Of a stretch of DNA of 64,000 nucleotides, positions 49,857 to 57,930 are shown one piece after another. A program made the translations under genes and the position numbers. Position 1 is the stretch's first letter. Each line of letters begins with the position of its first letter. The stretch is from Serinicoccus kebangsaanensis (GTDB lineage Bacteria; Actinomycetota; Actinomycetes; Actinomycetales; Dermatophilaceae): contig NZ_VSLG01000016.1 in assembly GCF_008919445.1 (NCBI RefSeq), positions 1-64,000 on the forward strand. Reading direction: 5' to 3'. A model generated the notes under the pieces. The model searched no databases. It saw nothing but the letters and a program-made list of their open reading frames with translations, and was not told the origin of the DNA.

Positions 49857-51101
49857 CGCGCTCTCCTGGGCCTGCTTGGGGGTCGGTCGGGGGGCGTCGC
49901 CGGAATTCGACTGCTCGTTTGTCTGCCATGGCGGCGTTTCGAGAGGTCGAATTCGTGGGCTGCCGGAATTCGACTGCTGGTTTGTCTGCCATGGCGACGT
50001 TTCGAGAGGTCGAATTCGGGCGGTGGCGGGGGAGCGGGGCAGCACGGCGCGGACCACGGCTCCGGCAGCGCTGGTATGCCCCGCGCCGGGGGACGGCGTC
50101 GCCAGGCCCTGGTCCTGCGAGCTGGCCTCCGCGTCCTCGACCGCGGCCACCGCGCCGCCGTGCAGCTCGCAGACCCAGCGGACGATGGACAGCCCGAGGC
50201 CGGTGCCGCCGCTCGCGTCGTCACCGACGCCGAAGCGGGCGAACAGCTGCTCGCTACGCCCCGGAGGGAAGCCGGGGCCCTCGTCGCCGACCTCCAGGGT
50301 CCAGCTCTCCCCGCCGGCGCCGTCGGCGACGACCCGCACGGTCCCGCCCTCCGGGCTGTGCCGGAGCGCGTTGTCGAGCAGGTTGGTGACGACCTGGGCC
50401 AGCCGGGCACGGTCGGCCGACACCTCCAGGTCCTCGGGCGAGACGGCCACCTCCACGGACACCCCGCGACCGGCGGCCGCGGACGTGGCCCGGGCCTCGT
50501 CGGCGCACCGGGCGAGCAGGTCGCCCACCCGGACCGGCTCCAGGTCCAGGGCCGCGACGCCTGCCTCCACCCGGCTCAGGTCGAGCAGGTCCTGGACCAG
50601 CGCGCTCAGCCGCTCCGACTGGTCGAGAGCGGTCTGCAGCGCCCGGTCGTCCGAGCTCACCACGCCGTCGACGAGGTTCTCCAGCAGCGCCCGCTGCGCG
50701 GCGAGGGGCGTGCGCAGCTCGTGCGACACCGTGGCCAGCAGCTCGCGCCGCTGCCGGTCCGCGCCCTCCAGCTCCGCGGACATCGTGTTGAAGGCCGAGC
50801 CGAGCTGGCCGACCTCGTCGCTCGAGGTCGCCGCGACCCGGATGGAGTAGTCGCCACCGGCCATCCGCCGGGTGGCGACGGTCATCTGCCGCAGCGGCGA
50901 GGTCATTCCGCGGGCCAGCCACTGGGTCACGAAGAGCGCGGCGGCCACCGACACCGGGATGGTCAGCCAGGCCGAGACGCCCGCCCGGTCGCCCACCTCG
51001 GAGACCACCACCGCCGCGAGGATGCTGAGGGTGACGAGCACACCGATCTTGACGGTGATCGAGCCGACCTGGTCCAGCGGCTGCTCCGGCGCCGGGCTCA
51101 T
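48243..51101 (-). CDS. sensor histidine kinase, no stop before the DUF4173 gene (in-frame fusion ORF)
   Basis: The kinase part is about residues 1-360: two membrane helices (about 17-34 and 43-62) with a very short outside loop, a HAMP domain (RGMTSPLRQMTVATRRMAGGDY), phospho-acceptor His127 in ATVSHELRTPL, N-box NLLDNALRHS, and DEGPGF and GTGLGLSIV. After VVRAVLPRSPA the frame runs through two palindromic repeats (50017-49903), giving the repeated peptide RIRPLE(T)-PWQTN-QSNS, and continues into the DUF4173 ORF without a stop, for 952 residues in all. Its ATG overlaps the response-regulator stop. Either a fusion protein is made or reinitiation at 49856 dominates. Confidence 0.8.
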   Translation of the reverse strand: MSPAPEQPLDQVGSITVKIGVLVTLSILAAVVVSEVGDRAGVSAWLTIPVSVAAALFVTQWLARGMTSPLRQMTVATRRMAGGDYSIRVAATSSDEVGQLGSAFNTMSAELEGADRQRRELLATVSHELRTPLAAQRALLENLVDGVVSSDDRALQTALDQSERLSALVQDLLDLSRVEAGVAALDLEPVRVGDLLARCADEARATSAAAGRGVSVEVAVSPEDLEVSADRARLAQVVTNLLDNALRHSPEGGTVRVVADGAGGESWTLEVGDEGPGFPPGRSEQLFARFGVGDDASGGTGLGLSIVRWVCELHGGAVAAVEDAEASSQDQGLATPSPGAGHTSAAGAVVRAVLPRSPATARIRPLETSPWQTNQQSNSGSPRIRPLETPPWQTNEQSNSGDAPRPTPKQAQESAMTTETPPPPTPAQPSPPPTPAHPIPVPTPSIFDTLFGRFWPEPTSRLRTAPVALWASIAVGAAAAILLPYRGIGLSYLAVLLLGGALVLHLSARRRDPWTVVSTVLCLGLASLLVLRAAEWLSVLALLTAAVLVTTALTGARGLPAMVAGAASWVASGLRGLPLLGRTITATSRHTLLWPVLRTAAISLVALVIFGGLFASGDAVVGAWVSDLLPDVSIAESLVLRSFTWFVVGGIVLAGCYLALNPPRVDLVALPEPRRVTRTWEWLVPVGVVIATFVVFLLAQGAALFGGHDYVQRTTGMTYAESVHQGFGQLTLATALTLVTVAIASRRAPQESDRERLLVRAALGALCVLTLVVVGSALYRMHVYQQAYGFTVLRVLVDAFELWLGLLIVLVLVAGVRMRGRWLPRAALASGAAMLLVIGLGNPEAWVAQRNIERYERTGELDLAYLQSLGADAVPTIRAGLEGETVPGLADGDDLADCAVGWAPDEELAEDALSWNLGRDRAVAAGPQSLTPVDGYSYPTLALGDCPVELSP
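49903..49954. repeat. 52-bp palindromic repeat, copy C (in frame in the kinase ORF)
   Basis: GAATTCGAC at one end and GAGGTCGAATTC at the other, with CCATGG at the centre. Starts 63 bases from copy D, so both are in the same frame. Confidence 0.9.
49966..50017. repeat. 52-bp palindromic repeat, copy D (in frame in the kinase ORF)
   Basis: Nearly identical to copy C (differences at a few inner positions); 11 bases separate them. Confidence 0.9.
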
Positions 51102-51790
51102 CGGCCGGCCTCCAGGGCATACCCGACGCCGTGCACCGTGCGCACCCGCTCGGCGCCGATCTTGGCGCGCAACGCCTTGACGTGGCTGTCGAGGGTGCGG
51201 GTGCCGTGGGCGTCCGCCCAGCCCCACACCTCGGTCATCAGCGCCTCCCGGCCCCGCACCGCGCCCGGCCGCTCCGCCAGCGCGGTGAGCAGGTCGAACT
51301 CCAGCGGCGTCAGGTGCACCTCCCGCCCAGCGACGCGGACCCGTCGGGCCGAGGAGTCGATCCGCAGGTCGCCGACGGTGAGCACCGGGAGCCGCGAGTC
51401 GGCCAGCTCTGCCGCGCGCTCGACCCGGCGCAGCAGCGCCTGCACCCGTGCGACCACCTCGCGCATGCGGAACGGCTTGGTGACGTAGTCGTCGGCGCCC
51501 GCCGCGAGCCCCACGAGGATGTCGGTCTCGTCCGTCTTCGCGGTGAGCATGAGGATCGGGACGGGCCGCTCGGCCTGGAGCCGGCGGCAGACCTCCAGGC
51601 CGTCCAGGCCGGGGAGCATGAGGTCCAGGACGACCACGTCGGGGGTGTGCCGGGCCGCCTCGGTGAGGGCTGTGGGCCCGTCGACCGCCCGCACGACCGT
51701 GAACCCCTCGGCGGCGAACCGGTCGGTCAGCGCCTGGTTGATCGTCGGGTCGTCCTCGACCACCAGCACCGTGCGCGTCGTCTGCGTCAT
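51098..51790 (-). CDS. OmpR/PhoP-family response regulator
   Basis: 230 aa. Receiver domain with acidic pair Asp13-Asp14, phospho-acceptor Asp56 (VVVLDLMLPG) and Lys105 (DDYVTKPF). The C-terminal winged helix contains RVRVAGREVHLTPLEFDLL and RTLDSHVKALRAKIGAERVRTVHGVGY. ATG 51790 follows TACGCT by seven bases (leaderless). Its stop overlaps the kinase ATG, so both are one operon. Confidence 0.95.
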   Translation of the reverse strand: MTQTTRTVLVVEDDPTINQALTDRFAAEGFTVVRAVDGPTALTEAARHTPDVVVLDLMLPGLDGLEVCRRLQAERPVPILMLTAKTDETDILVGLAAGADDYVTKPFRMREVVARVQALLRRVERAAELADSRLPVLTVGDLRIDSSARRVRVAGREVHLTPLEFDLLTALAERPGAVRGREALMTEVWGWADAHGTRTLDSHVKALRAKIGAERVRTVHGVGYALEAGR

Positions 51791-51881
51791 GGTCTCGAGC
51801 GTAGGTCCGTGCAGGTGGAGGGGGTGCTGGACAGATGTGGAGGTTGTGTGAATGTCGGTGGCGGGCTCTAGGTTGTGCGCT

Positions 51882-52682
51882 GTGAGCACCATCGTCTTCC
51901 TCCACGCGCACCCCGACGACGAGGCGAGCGGCACCGGCGGCACCATGCGCCTCGCGGCCGACGCCGGGCACCGGGTGATCTGCGTCTACGCCACCAACGG
52001 CGACCACGGCACCGTCCCCACCGACCTGCGCGAGGGCGAGACGGTCGTCGACCGGCGCCGGACCGAGGCCGACGGCTCCGCGGTCGCGCTCGGCACCGCC
52101 CGCGTGGCCTGGCTGGGCTACGCCGACTCCGGCATGACCGGGTGGGAGCAGAACAGTCACGAGCAGTCCTTCCACGGGTCCGACACGGACGAGGCGGCGC
52201 GGCGGGTCGCGGCGGTCCTCGACGAGGAGGACGCCGACGTGCTCGTGGGCTACGACTGGCACGGGGGTTACGGCCACCCGGACCACGTCAAGGTGCACCA
52301 CGTGGCCCACCGCGCGGCCGAGCTGGCCGCCCGCCGCCCGCGCGAGCTGGAGGCGACGCTGAACCGCGACCACATGCGGCGCATGTTCGAGGCGGCCAAG
52401 GAGGCCGGGATGGCCGAGGAGGACGCCGACTGGGACCCGGACGCTCCGGCCGACGACGGCAACCCCGTCGGCACGCCCGAGGCGGAGCTCCACTGGCACG
52501 TCGACGTCCGCCCGGTGCTGGCGGCCAAGCGGGCCGCGCTCTCGGCGCACGCCAGCCAGGAGGACGTCGGCTGGATGCTGGGTATGCCCGAGGAGCAGTT
52601 CGCGGCGGCCTTCGGCGACGAGTGGTTCATCGAGCCGGGCCGGGAGCCGGGCCTGACCCACACCCACCCGCTGGCTCCCTAA
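51882..52682 (+). CDS. PIG-L-family zinc deacetylase
   Basis: 266 aa. The zinc motif HAHPDDE is at residues 8-14 and GGYGHPDHVKVHH carries further ligands. Family members deacetylate N-acetylglucosaminyl lipids or, in actinobacteria, mycothiol precursors and conjugates (MshB, Mca). Mca-like features (YGHPDH, long insert with DWDPDAPADDGNPVG) are present but I cannot separate the two. GTG 51882 is seven bases after TAGGTT (leaderless). Confidence 0.88.
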   Translation: MSTIVFLHAHPDDEASGTGGTMRLAADAGHRVICVYATNGDHGTVPTDLREGETVVDRRRTEADGSAVALGTARVAWLGYADSGMTGWEQNSHEQSFHGSDTDEAARRVAAVLDEEDADVLVGYDWHGGYGHPDHVKVHHVAHRAAELAARRPRELEATLNRDHMRRMFEAAKEAGMAEEDADWDPDAPADDGNPVGTPEAELHWHVDVRPVLAAKRAALSAHASQEDVGWMLGMPEEQFAAAFGDEWFIEPGREPGLTHTHPLAP

Positions 52683-52747
52683 GGCCACCCCGCCGGACGC
52701 CGAGGGTGCAGATCGCCGGCCCCGGACCGGCGGCATACCCTCGAGCC

Positions 52748-53983
52748 ATGAGTGAGGCACCAGAGCCGATGCCCGAGGCCGACCGGGCGGTCCCCGACGG
52801 GGCCGACCTAGGGCGCGCGCGGGGGACCGACTTCCTCCACCTCGACGACCTGCTGGACGACACCGAACGCGAACTCCGGGACGCGGTGCGCGCCTGGTGC
52901 GACGCCGAGGTGGTGCCGGCGGCGCAGGAGTGGTGGGAGGCGGCCCGCTTCCCGGCCGAGATGGTGCCCGGGTATGCCGCGACCCGCGTGGCGGGCGCCT
53001 CGATCCAGGGCTACGGCTGCGCCGGGGTCTCCCCCGTGGCGGAGGGGATGCTGTGCGCCGAGCTGGCGCGCGGCGACGGGTCGATCGCGACCTTCAACGC
53101 CGTGCACTCCGGGCTGGCGATGACCTCGGTCCACCTGCTCGGCAGCGAGGAGCAGCGCGAGCGGTGGCTGCCGTCGATGGCGCGGGTCGAGACCGTTGGC
53201 GCGGTCGCCCTCACCGAGCCCACGCACGGCTCCGACGTGGTCAGCCTGGAGACGACCGCCCGGCGGGACGGCGACGAGTGGGTCCTGGACGGGGCCAAGC
53301 GGTGGATCGGCAACGGGTCGGTCGCCGACCTGGTCGTCGTCTGGGCGCGGGACGAGGCCGGCGACGTCGGCGGCTTCGTGGTCGAGCAGCCGCAGCAGCG
53401 CGACGGGTGGGACGCCCAGGTGATCGAGGGCAAGATCAGCAACCGTGGGGTCTGGCAGGCGCACATCCGGCTGGACGGGGTGCGGGTGCCTGCGGACCAG
53501 CGGCTGGCGCAGGCCCGCACCTTCGCCGACACCAACAAGGTGCTGGCCAAGTCGCGGCAGACGGTGGCGTGGGAGGCGGTCGGGCACGCGGTCGCGGCCT
53601 ACGAGGGCGCCCTGACCTATGCGTCGCGGCGGGAGCAGTTCGGCCGGCCGCTGGCGAAGAACCAGCTGATCCAGGACGACCTCGCCCGGATGGTCACCCT
53701 CATCACCTCGATGCAGCTGATGTGCACCCGCATGAGCGAGCTCGAGGCGCAGGGCCGCTGCACCATCGAGCACGCCGCGATGGCCAAGCTGCACGCGACG
53801 ACCGCCGCCCGCGAGGTCGTGGGGATCGCCCGCGACATGCTGGGCGGCAACGGCATCCTGCTCGACCACCACGTCGCGCGCCACTTCGCCGACCTGGAGG
53901 CCGTCTACACCTACGAGGGCAGCCGGACGGTGCAGTCGCTGCTCGTCGGCCGCGCGGTGACAGGGGCGAGCGCGTTCCGCTGA
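52748..53983 (+). CDS. acyl-CoA dehydrogenase (glutaryl-CoA-dehydrogenase-like)
   Basis: 411 aa FAD enzyme. GAVALTEPTHGSDVVSLETTA (flavin and substrate region), WVLDGAKRWIGNGSVADLVVVWAR, YASRREQFGRPLAKNQLIQDDLARM and GGNGILLDHHVARHFADLEAVYTYEGSRTVQSLLVGR, where the Glu of TYEG is the likely catalytic base as in glutaryl-CoA dehydrogenases. ATG 52748 lies six bases after TACCCT, part of a GGCATACC word. No linked thioester-pathway genes adjoin. Confidence 0.9.
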   Translation: MSEAPEPMPEADRAVPDGADLGRARGTDFLHLDDLLDDTERELRDAVRAWCDAEVVPAAQEWWEAARFPAEMVPGYAATRVAGASIQGYGCAGVSPVAEGMLCAELARGDGSIATFNAVHSGLAMTSVHLLGSEEQRERWLPSMARVETVGAVALTEPTHGSDVVSLETTARRDGDEWVLDGAKRWIGNGSVADLVVVWARDEAGDVGGFVVEQPQQRDGWDAQVIEGKISNRGVWQAHIRLDGVRVPADQRLAQARTFADTNKVLAKSRQTVAWEAVGHAVAAYEGALTYASRREQFGRPLAKNQLIQDDLARMVTLITSMQLMCTRMSELEAQGRCTIEHAAMAKLHATTAAREVVGIARDMLGGNGILLDHHVARHFADLEAVYTYEGSRTVQSLLVGRAVTGASAFR

Positions 53984-53986
53984 CCA

Positions 53987-54338
53987 CCGCGCGTCGCTCG
54001 TGGTTGCCCCCAGACCCACCGGGCGTCGCGTGTGGTTGTCCTCGGGCCGACCGGGCGTCGCTCGTGGTTGTCCTCGGCCCGACCGGGCGTCGCGTGTGGT
54101 TGTTCTCGGGCCGACCGGGCGTCGCTCGTGGTTGTTCTCGGGCTGACCGGGCGTCGCGTGTGGTTGTTATCGGGCCGACCGGGCGTCGCGCGTGGTTGCC
54201 CCCAGACCCACCGGGCGTCGCGTGTGGTTGCTCCCAGACCCACCGGGCGTCGCTCGTGGTTGTCCTCGGGCCGACCGGGCGTCGCGTGTGGTTGCTCTCG
54301 GGCCGACCGGGCGTCGCGCGTGGTTGCTCTGCGGCCTG
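53987..54338 (+). repeat. tandem array of eleven 32-bp units
   Basis: The 405-bp gap between the acyl-CoA dehydrogenase and the LiaF-like gene is filled by 11 head-to-tail 32-bp units, typically CCGGGCGTCGCGTGTGGTTG followed by TCCTCGGGCCGA. Variation is confined to a few positions: GT, TC or GC after GTCGC, and a second ending CCCAGACCCA in units 1, 7 and 8. There are no spacers. Several frames remain open only because no unit contains a stop. An inverted version lies at 55069-55157. Confidence 0.93.
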
Positions 54339-54388
54339 GTGACACGTGTCACAGAGGCTGGGCCGCTCGGATGGCTACGCTGACGGGT

Positions 54389-54961
54389 ATGCCCGACCCA
54401 GCCGCCCCCGACCCGTCCGCCCAGGGTCCCTCGGACGTGCCGCCCGAGTGGCGACCGGACATACCCGTCCCTGGTCAGCGGCCCGCCCCGCGCGAGGAGC
54501 TGCCGCCGCAGTGGCGCGGCAACCACGTCACCCCATCGGCGAGCTCACCAGCGCCGATGCGTGCGCCGACCCAGTCCCTGGGCACCCTGATGGGCGACGT
54601 CGTGCGGACGGGGGCGTGGCAGGCCGCCGAGCGGACCACGACGATGCTGCTCGTCGGTGACGTCAAGCTCGACCTGCGTGAGGTGATCCGCCCCGGCGAG
54701 ACGCTGGAGTTCTCGTCCTTCACCGGCATGGGCGACATCCGGATCGCCGTCCCCGCCGGGACGAGGGTCGAGCTCTCGGGGTTCACCCTGCTCGGCAACC
54801 TGCGTCACGACGTGGACCCGCAGGCCCAGACTTCGCCCGAGACCGGCGCCTGCGTGCGGATCAACGCCACAAGCCTGCTCGGCGACGTCTCGGTGCGCAC
54901 CATGCCGCCGGACGACGGCACGAAGCCGCCGCGCGGCTGGCGCTGGACCCGCAAGCGCTGA
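54389..54961 (+). CDS. LiaF-like/DUF1707-type cell-envelope protein
   Basis: 190 aa. A Pro-rich N-terminal half (PDPAAPDPSAQGPSDVPPEW ...) precedes a compact beta domain: TTMLLVGDVKLDLRE, FSSFTGMGDIRIAVPAGTRVELSGFTLLGNLRHD, ATSLLGDVSVRT. This is the repeating-strand pattern of the LiaF C-terminal domain linked to envelope-stress signalling. No membrane helix is present. ATG 54389 follows TACGCT by eight bases. The gene sits between two inverted arrays of the same 32-bp repeat. Confidence 0.82.
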   Translation: MPDPAAPDPSAQGPSDVPPEWRPDIPVPGQRPAPREELPPQWRGNHVTPSASSPAPMRAPTQSLGTLMGDVVRTGAWQAAERTTTMLLVGDVKLDLREVIRPGETLEFSSFTGMGDIRIAVPAGTRVELSGFTLLGNLRHDVDPQAQTSPETGACVRINATSLLGDVSVRTMPPDDGTKPPRGWRWTRKR

Positions 54962-54971
54962 GACCCGAGAG

Positions 54972-55059
54972 CCACCGCGGTGGCTTGGTGCGGCCCTGGC
55001 GACCCCTTCCCACCGCGGTGGCTTCGTGCGGCCCTGACGACCCCTTCCCACCGCGGTGG
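54972..55059 (+). repeat. 38-bp tandem repeat with CCACCGCGGTGG palindromes
   Basis: Three copies of the 12-bp palindrome CCACCGCGGTGG start at 54972, 55010 and 55048, exactly 38 bases apart. The spacer GTGCGGCCCTG-CGACCCCTTC is nearly conserved. Directly downstream of the LiaF-like gene. Confidence 0.9.
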
Positions 55060-55068
55060 GTATGCCGG

Positions 55069-55157
55069 CAACCACGAGCGACGCTCGGCGGGCCTGGGGG
55101 CAACCACGACCGACGCTCGGTGGGCCTGAGGGCAACCACAGGCGACGCTCGGTGGGG
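55069..55157 (-). repeat. inverted array of the 32-bp unit (about three copies)
   Basis: Units begin at 55069, 55101 and 55133 (CAACCACGAGCGACGCTCGG type). They are the reverse complement of the 53987-54338 unit core (GCGTCGCTCGTGGTTG). Ends seven bases before the saccharopine dehydrogenase stop. Confidence 0.9.
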
Positions 55158-55163
55158 GGAAGG

Positions 55164-56198
55164 TCAGCCCCGGGGGACGTGCCGGCGGAACCACTCCAGG
55201 CTCGCAGCCCAGGGCCCGCGCCGCTCGGCCAGGTCCTCCAGCAGCGGCGTCAGCTCCGCGGAGAAGCTGACCGAGGACTCCAACGGCAGCAGCGAGGGCA
55301 GGTTGTCGATCGCGATGACCTCGAGCGGCGCCTGCGCCGTCCCGACCTCGCGCACCGGCTCCTCCCACGTGGTGATCGCGGTGTTGACGGGCAGCAGGTT
55401 GTTGTCGGAGGTGACGTCGCAGGTCACGTCGCCGATGGTGCGCAGCCGACGCGGCGCGGGCACGTCGGCCGGACCGACGAAGGGCTCGCGGGGGGTGCTG
55501 CTCACGACGCAGTTGACCAGGACGTCGTGGTCCAGCAGTGCGTCCTTGTCCAGCTCGACGGTGTCGGCGCGGTCCCACCGGGTGACCGCGCACCCCGCCA
55601 GCTCCAGCGCCTCGACCGCACCACGGCCGGACCGACCCCGGGAGCCGATGACCAGGGCACGCTCCGGCTCCCGGCCCGCGGCGCTCTCCCGCAGCTGCCG
55701 GTCGAGGTCGTCCCGCCCCATCGGCGCGACACCGCCGTCGAGTCGACCGCGGTGACGCAGGACGGCGAGGGCGGCGCCGACATATCCCGCCCAGAAGCCG
55801 AACGCGACGACCCGCTTGCCGTCGAGCGTGAGGTACTCGACGTCCAGCAGCTCGCCACCGCCGCGGCGGAACCGGTCCAGCGTCTGCCCGGCACCCTCCT
55901 GACCCTTGTAGGCGTGGGCGAAGAAGACGTGGGTGTGCGCGAGGTCGGCCGGGTCCTCCGGCAGCTCCTTGATCCCGACCACGACGGCACCCTCGGGCGC
56001 GTCGACCCAGGACCCGTACGGAGCCACGGAGCACCCCGCGGCGACGTACTCCTCGAGGTCGACGACCCGGCTCGGGGACTCCTCGACGGTGACGACATAC
56101 CCGTCCGCGACCAGTCGCTCGGCGTCGGCCGGGACGATCGGGACGCGCTGCTCGCCGGGGCGTGCCTCGGCGCGGATCCACAGGTGCGGTCTGGACAT
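55164..56198 (-). CDS. saccharopine dehydrogenase (lysine-forming type)
   Basis: 344 aa. Resembles LYS1-type NAD saccharopine dehydrogenases and alanine dehydrogenase relatives: HLWIRAEARPGEQRVPIVPADAERLVADGYVVTVEESP, VFFAHAYKGQEGAGQTLDRF, RALVIGSRGRSGRGAVEALELAG (NAD motif), DVTCDVTSDNNLLPVNTAIT and IDNLPSLLPLESSVSFSAEL. The Lys-His pair (HAYKG) is family-typical. In bacteria the role could be lysine or pipecolate metabolism. ATG 56198 follows TACGCT by six bases (leaderless). Confidence 0.88.
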   Translation of the reverse strand: MSRPHLWIRAEARPGEQRVPIVPADAERLVADGYVVTVEESPSRVVDLEEYVAAGCSVAPYGSWVDAPEGAVVVGIKELPEDPADLAHTHVFFAHAYKGQEGAGQTLDRFRRGGGELLDVEYLTLDGKRVVAFGFWAGYVGAALAVLRHRGRLDGGVAPMGRDDLDRQLRESAAGREPERALVIGSRGRSGRGAVEALELAGCAVTRWDRADTVELDKDALLDHDVLVNCVVSSTPREPFVGPADVPAPRRLRTIGDVTCDVTSDNNLLPVNTAITTWEEPVREVGTAQAPLEVIAIDNLPSLLPLESSVSFSAELTPLLEDLAERRGPWAASLEWFRRHVPRG

Positions 56199-56274
56199 GA
56201 GGCCAGCGTATGCGCCCGCGCGGGTTGCCCTTGGGTTAGGTTGAGCCATCACACCGACGTGAAGGGGCAGGAGC

Positions 56275-57888
56275 ATGAGCGGCGACATCGTGCGCGAGCA
56301 AGGCGAGTTCGACTACGAGCCGAGCGACCGCGAGCCACCGCGTCCGGCCGGGCGCACCTGGGCCTTCCGGCTCGGCGGGCTGGGCCTGGCGGTCGTGGTC
56401 TACCTGCTCCTCGGCGGGGCGGACATGTCTGACGATGCGCGCTTCGTCGCCGCGATCGCGGTGCTCATGGCCGTGTGGTGGATGACCGAGGCGATCCCGC
56501 TGGCGGCGACCTCGCTGCTGCCGATCGTGCTGATCCCGCCGCTGACCGGGCTCGGGGTGGCCGACGCCACCGCGCCCTACGCCAACTCGATCGTCTTCCT
56601 CTTCCTCGGTGGCTTCCTCATCGCCATCGCGATGCAGAAGTGGAACCTGCACCGGCGGATCGCGCTGCTCACCCTGCGCCGGGTCGGCACGCACCCCCGC
56701 CGGATCATCCTCGGGATGATGATCTCGACCGCCTTCCTCTCCATGTGGGTGTCGAACACCGCCACCACGCTGATGATGCTGCCGATCGCCATCTCGGTGC
56801 TCGCGCTGGTGGTGGAGAACAGCCAGCAGGCCTCCCGGGCCTCCGCTGGGGACGGCGACGTCGCCCAGGAGGTGTCGTCCGGGCGCGCGGTCAGCGACGT
56901 CGTGAGCGACCCGGACGTCCGCATCTTCGGCGTGGCACTCGTGCTGTCGATCGCCTGGGCCGCCTCGATCGGCGGGCTGGGCACCCTGCTCGGCAGCCCG
57001 CCCAACGCGATCGTCGCGGGCTACCTTGCGGACGAGGTCGGTGAGGACGTGGGCTTCCTCGCCTGGATGATGCTGGGCGTCCCGATCGTCGTCGTCTTCA
57101 TCGGGATCGCCTGGTTCCTCATCACCCGGCTGATGTTCCGCTTCAAGCTGGAGGAGATCCCGGGCGGGCGCCAGCTCATCGACAGCGAGATCGACGAGCT
57201 CGGCCCGATGAGCCAGGGGGAGAAGGTCGTGCTCGCCGTCTTCTGCGGTGCCGCCTTCCTCTGGATCGTGCCTGGCCTGCTGTCCAACATCCCGGCCCTG
57301 GGCGAGTCGCTGCCCTGGCTGGGCGAGCTCGACGACACCGCCATCGCCATCGGCGCCGGCCTGGTGCTCTTCCTCATCCCCGGGGACCGGCAGGGCCGGA
57401 TGACGCTGGAGTGGGACGACGCGGAGGAGGGCCTGCCCTGGGGCGTGCTGCTCCTCTTCGGTGGTGGGCTCAGCCTGGCCGCGGCCGTGGCGGGCACCGG
57501 GCTGGACGAGTGGTTCGGCCAGCAGGTGACCGGCCTGGGGACCCTGCCGATCGTGCTGCTGCTGGCGGCCGTCGTCACCATCGTGCTGTTCCTGACCGAG
57601 GTCACCAGCAACACCGCGACCGCGGCGACCTTCATCCCTGTGCTCGGCGGTGTGGCGGTCGGCATCGGGGTGGACCCGATGACCCTGCTCATCCCGGCGG
57701 CGCTCGCGGCCACCTGCGCCTTCATGCTCCCGGTCGGCACCCCGCCGAACGCCATCGTCTTCGGCACCGGGGCGGTGAAGATCCAGGAGATGGCCCGTGG
57801 TGGAATCGTCCTGAACGTCGTCGGGGTGGTCCTCATCACCCTCTTCACCGTCCTCATCGGGCCGTTCGCCCTGGGGTTGGTGCTCTAG
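56275..57888 (+). CDS. DASS/SLC13-family anion:sodium symporter
   Basis: 537 aa, about twelve membrane or hairpin segments. Both SNT motifs are present: MWVSNTATTLMMLPIA and LTEVTSNTATAATFIP, with GGLGTLLGSPPNAI and LPVGTPPNAIVFGTG. Members carry dicarboxylates, citrate or sulfate; specificity unclear. An acidic loop (GDGDVAQEVSSGRAVSDVVSDPD) lies between helices. AGGGGCAGGAG precedes ATG 56275. Confidence 0.93.
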   Translation: MSGDIVREQGEFDYEPSDREPPRPAGRTWAFRLGGLGLAVVVYLLLGGADMSDDARFVAAIAVLMAVWWMTEAIPLAATSLLPIVLIPPLTGLGVADATAPYANSIVFLFLGGFLIAIAMQKWNLHRRIALLTLRRVGTHPRRIILGMMISTAFLSMWVSNTATTLMMLPIAISVLALVVENSQQASRASAGDGDVAQEVSSGRAVSDVVSDPDVRIFGVALVLSIAWAASIGGLGTLLGSPPNAIVAGYLADEVGEDVGFLAWMMLGVPIVVVFIGIAWFLITRLMFRFKLEEIPGGRQLIDSEIDELGPMSQGEKVVLAVFCGAAFLWIVPGLLSNIPALGESLPWLGELDDTAIAIGAGLVLFLIPGDRQGRMTLEWDDAEEGLPWGVLLLFGGGLSLAAAVAGTGLDEWFGQQVTGLGTLPIVLLLAAVVTIVLFLTEVTSNTATAATFIPVLGGVAVGIGVDPMTLLIPAALAATCAFMLPVGTPPNAIVFGTGAVKIQEMARGGIVLNVVGVVLITLFTVLIGPFALGLVL

Positions 57889-57930
57889 CGGCGACGTCGG
57901 GTCTGCGCCACACCACCGGAAGGGGGCAGC

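Noticed and set aside
48243-52760. A single 1505-codon minus-strand ORF
   Set aside because: The part upstream of 51101 is a shadow of the response-regulator and deacetylase genes. Only 51101 to 48243 has coding character in that frame.
53987-54338. CRISPR-like array of 32-bp repeats
   Set aside because: Units are directly contiguous with no spacers and no cas genes are near; it is a minisatellite.
53984-54388. Repetitive protein encoded by the 32-bp array
   Set aside because: Frames are open only because the unit lacks stops; a 32-bp period shifts frame at every unit, and there is no start with a ribosome-binding site.
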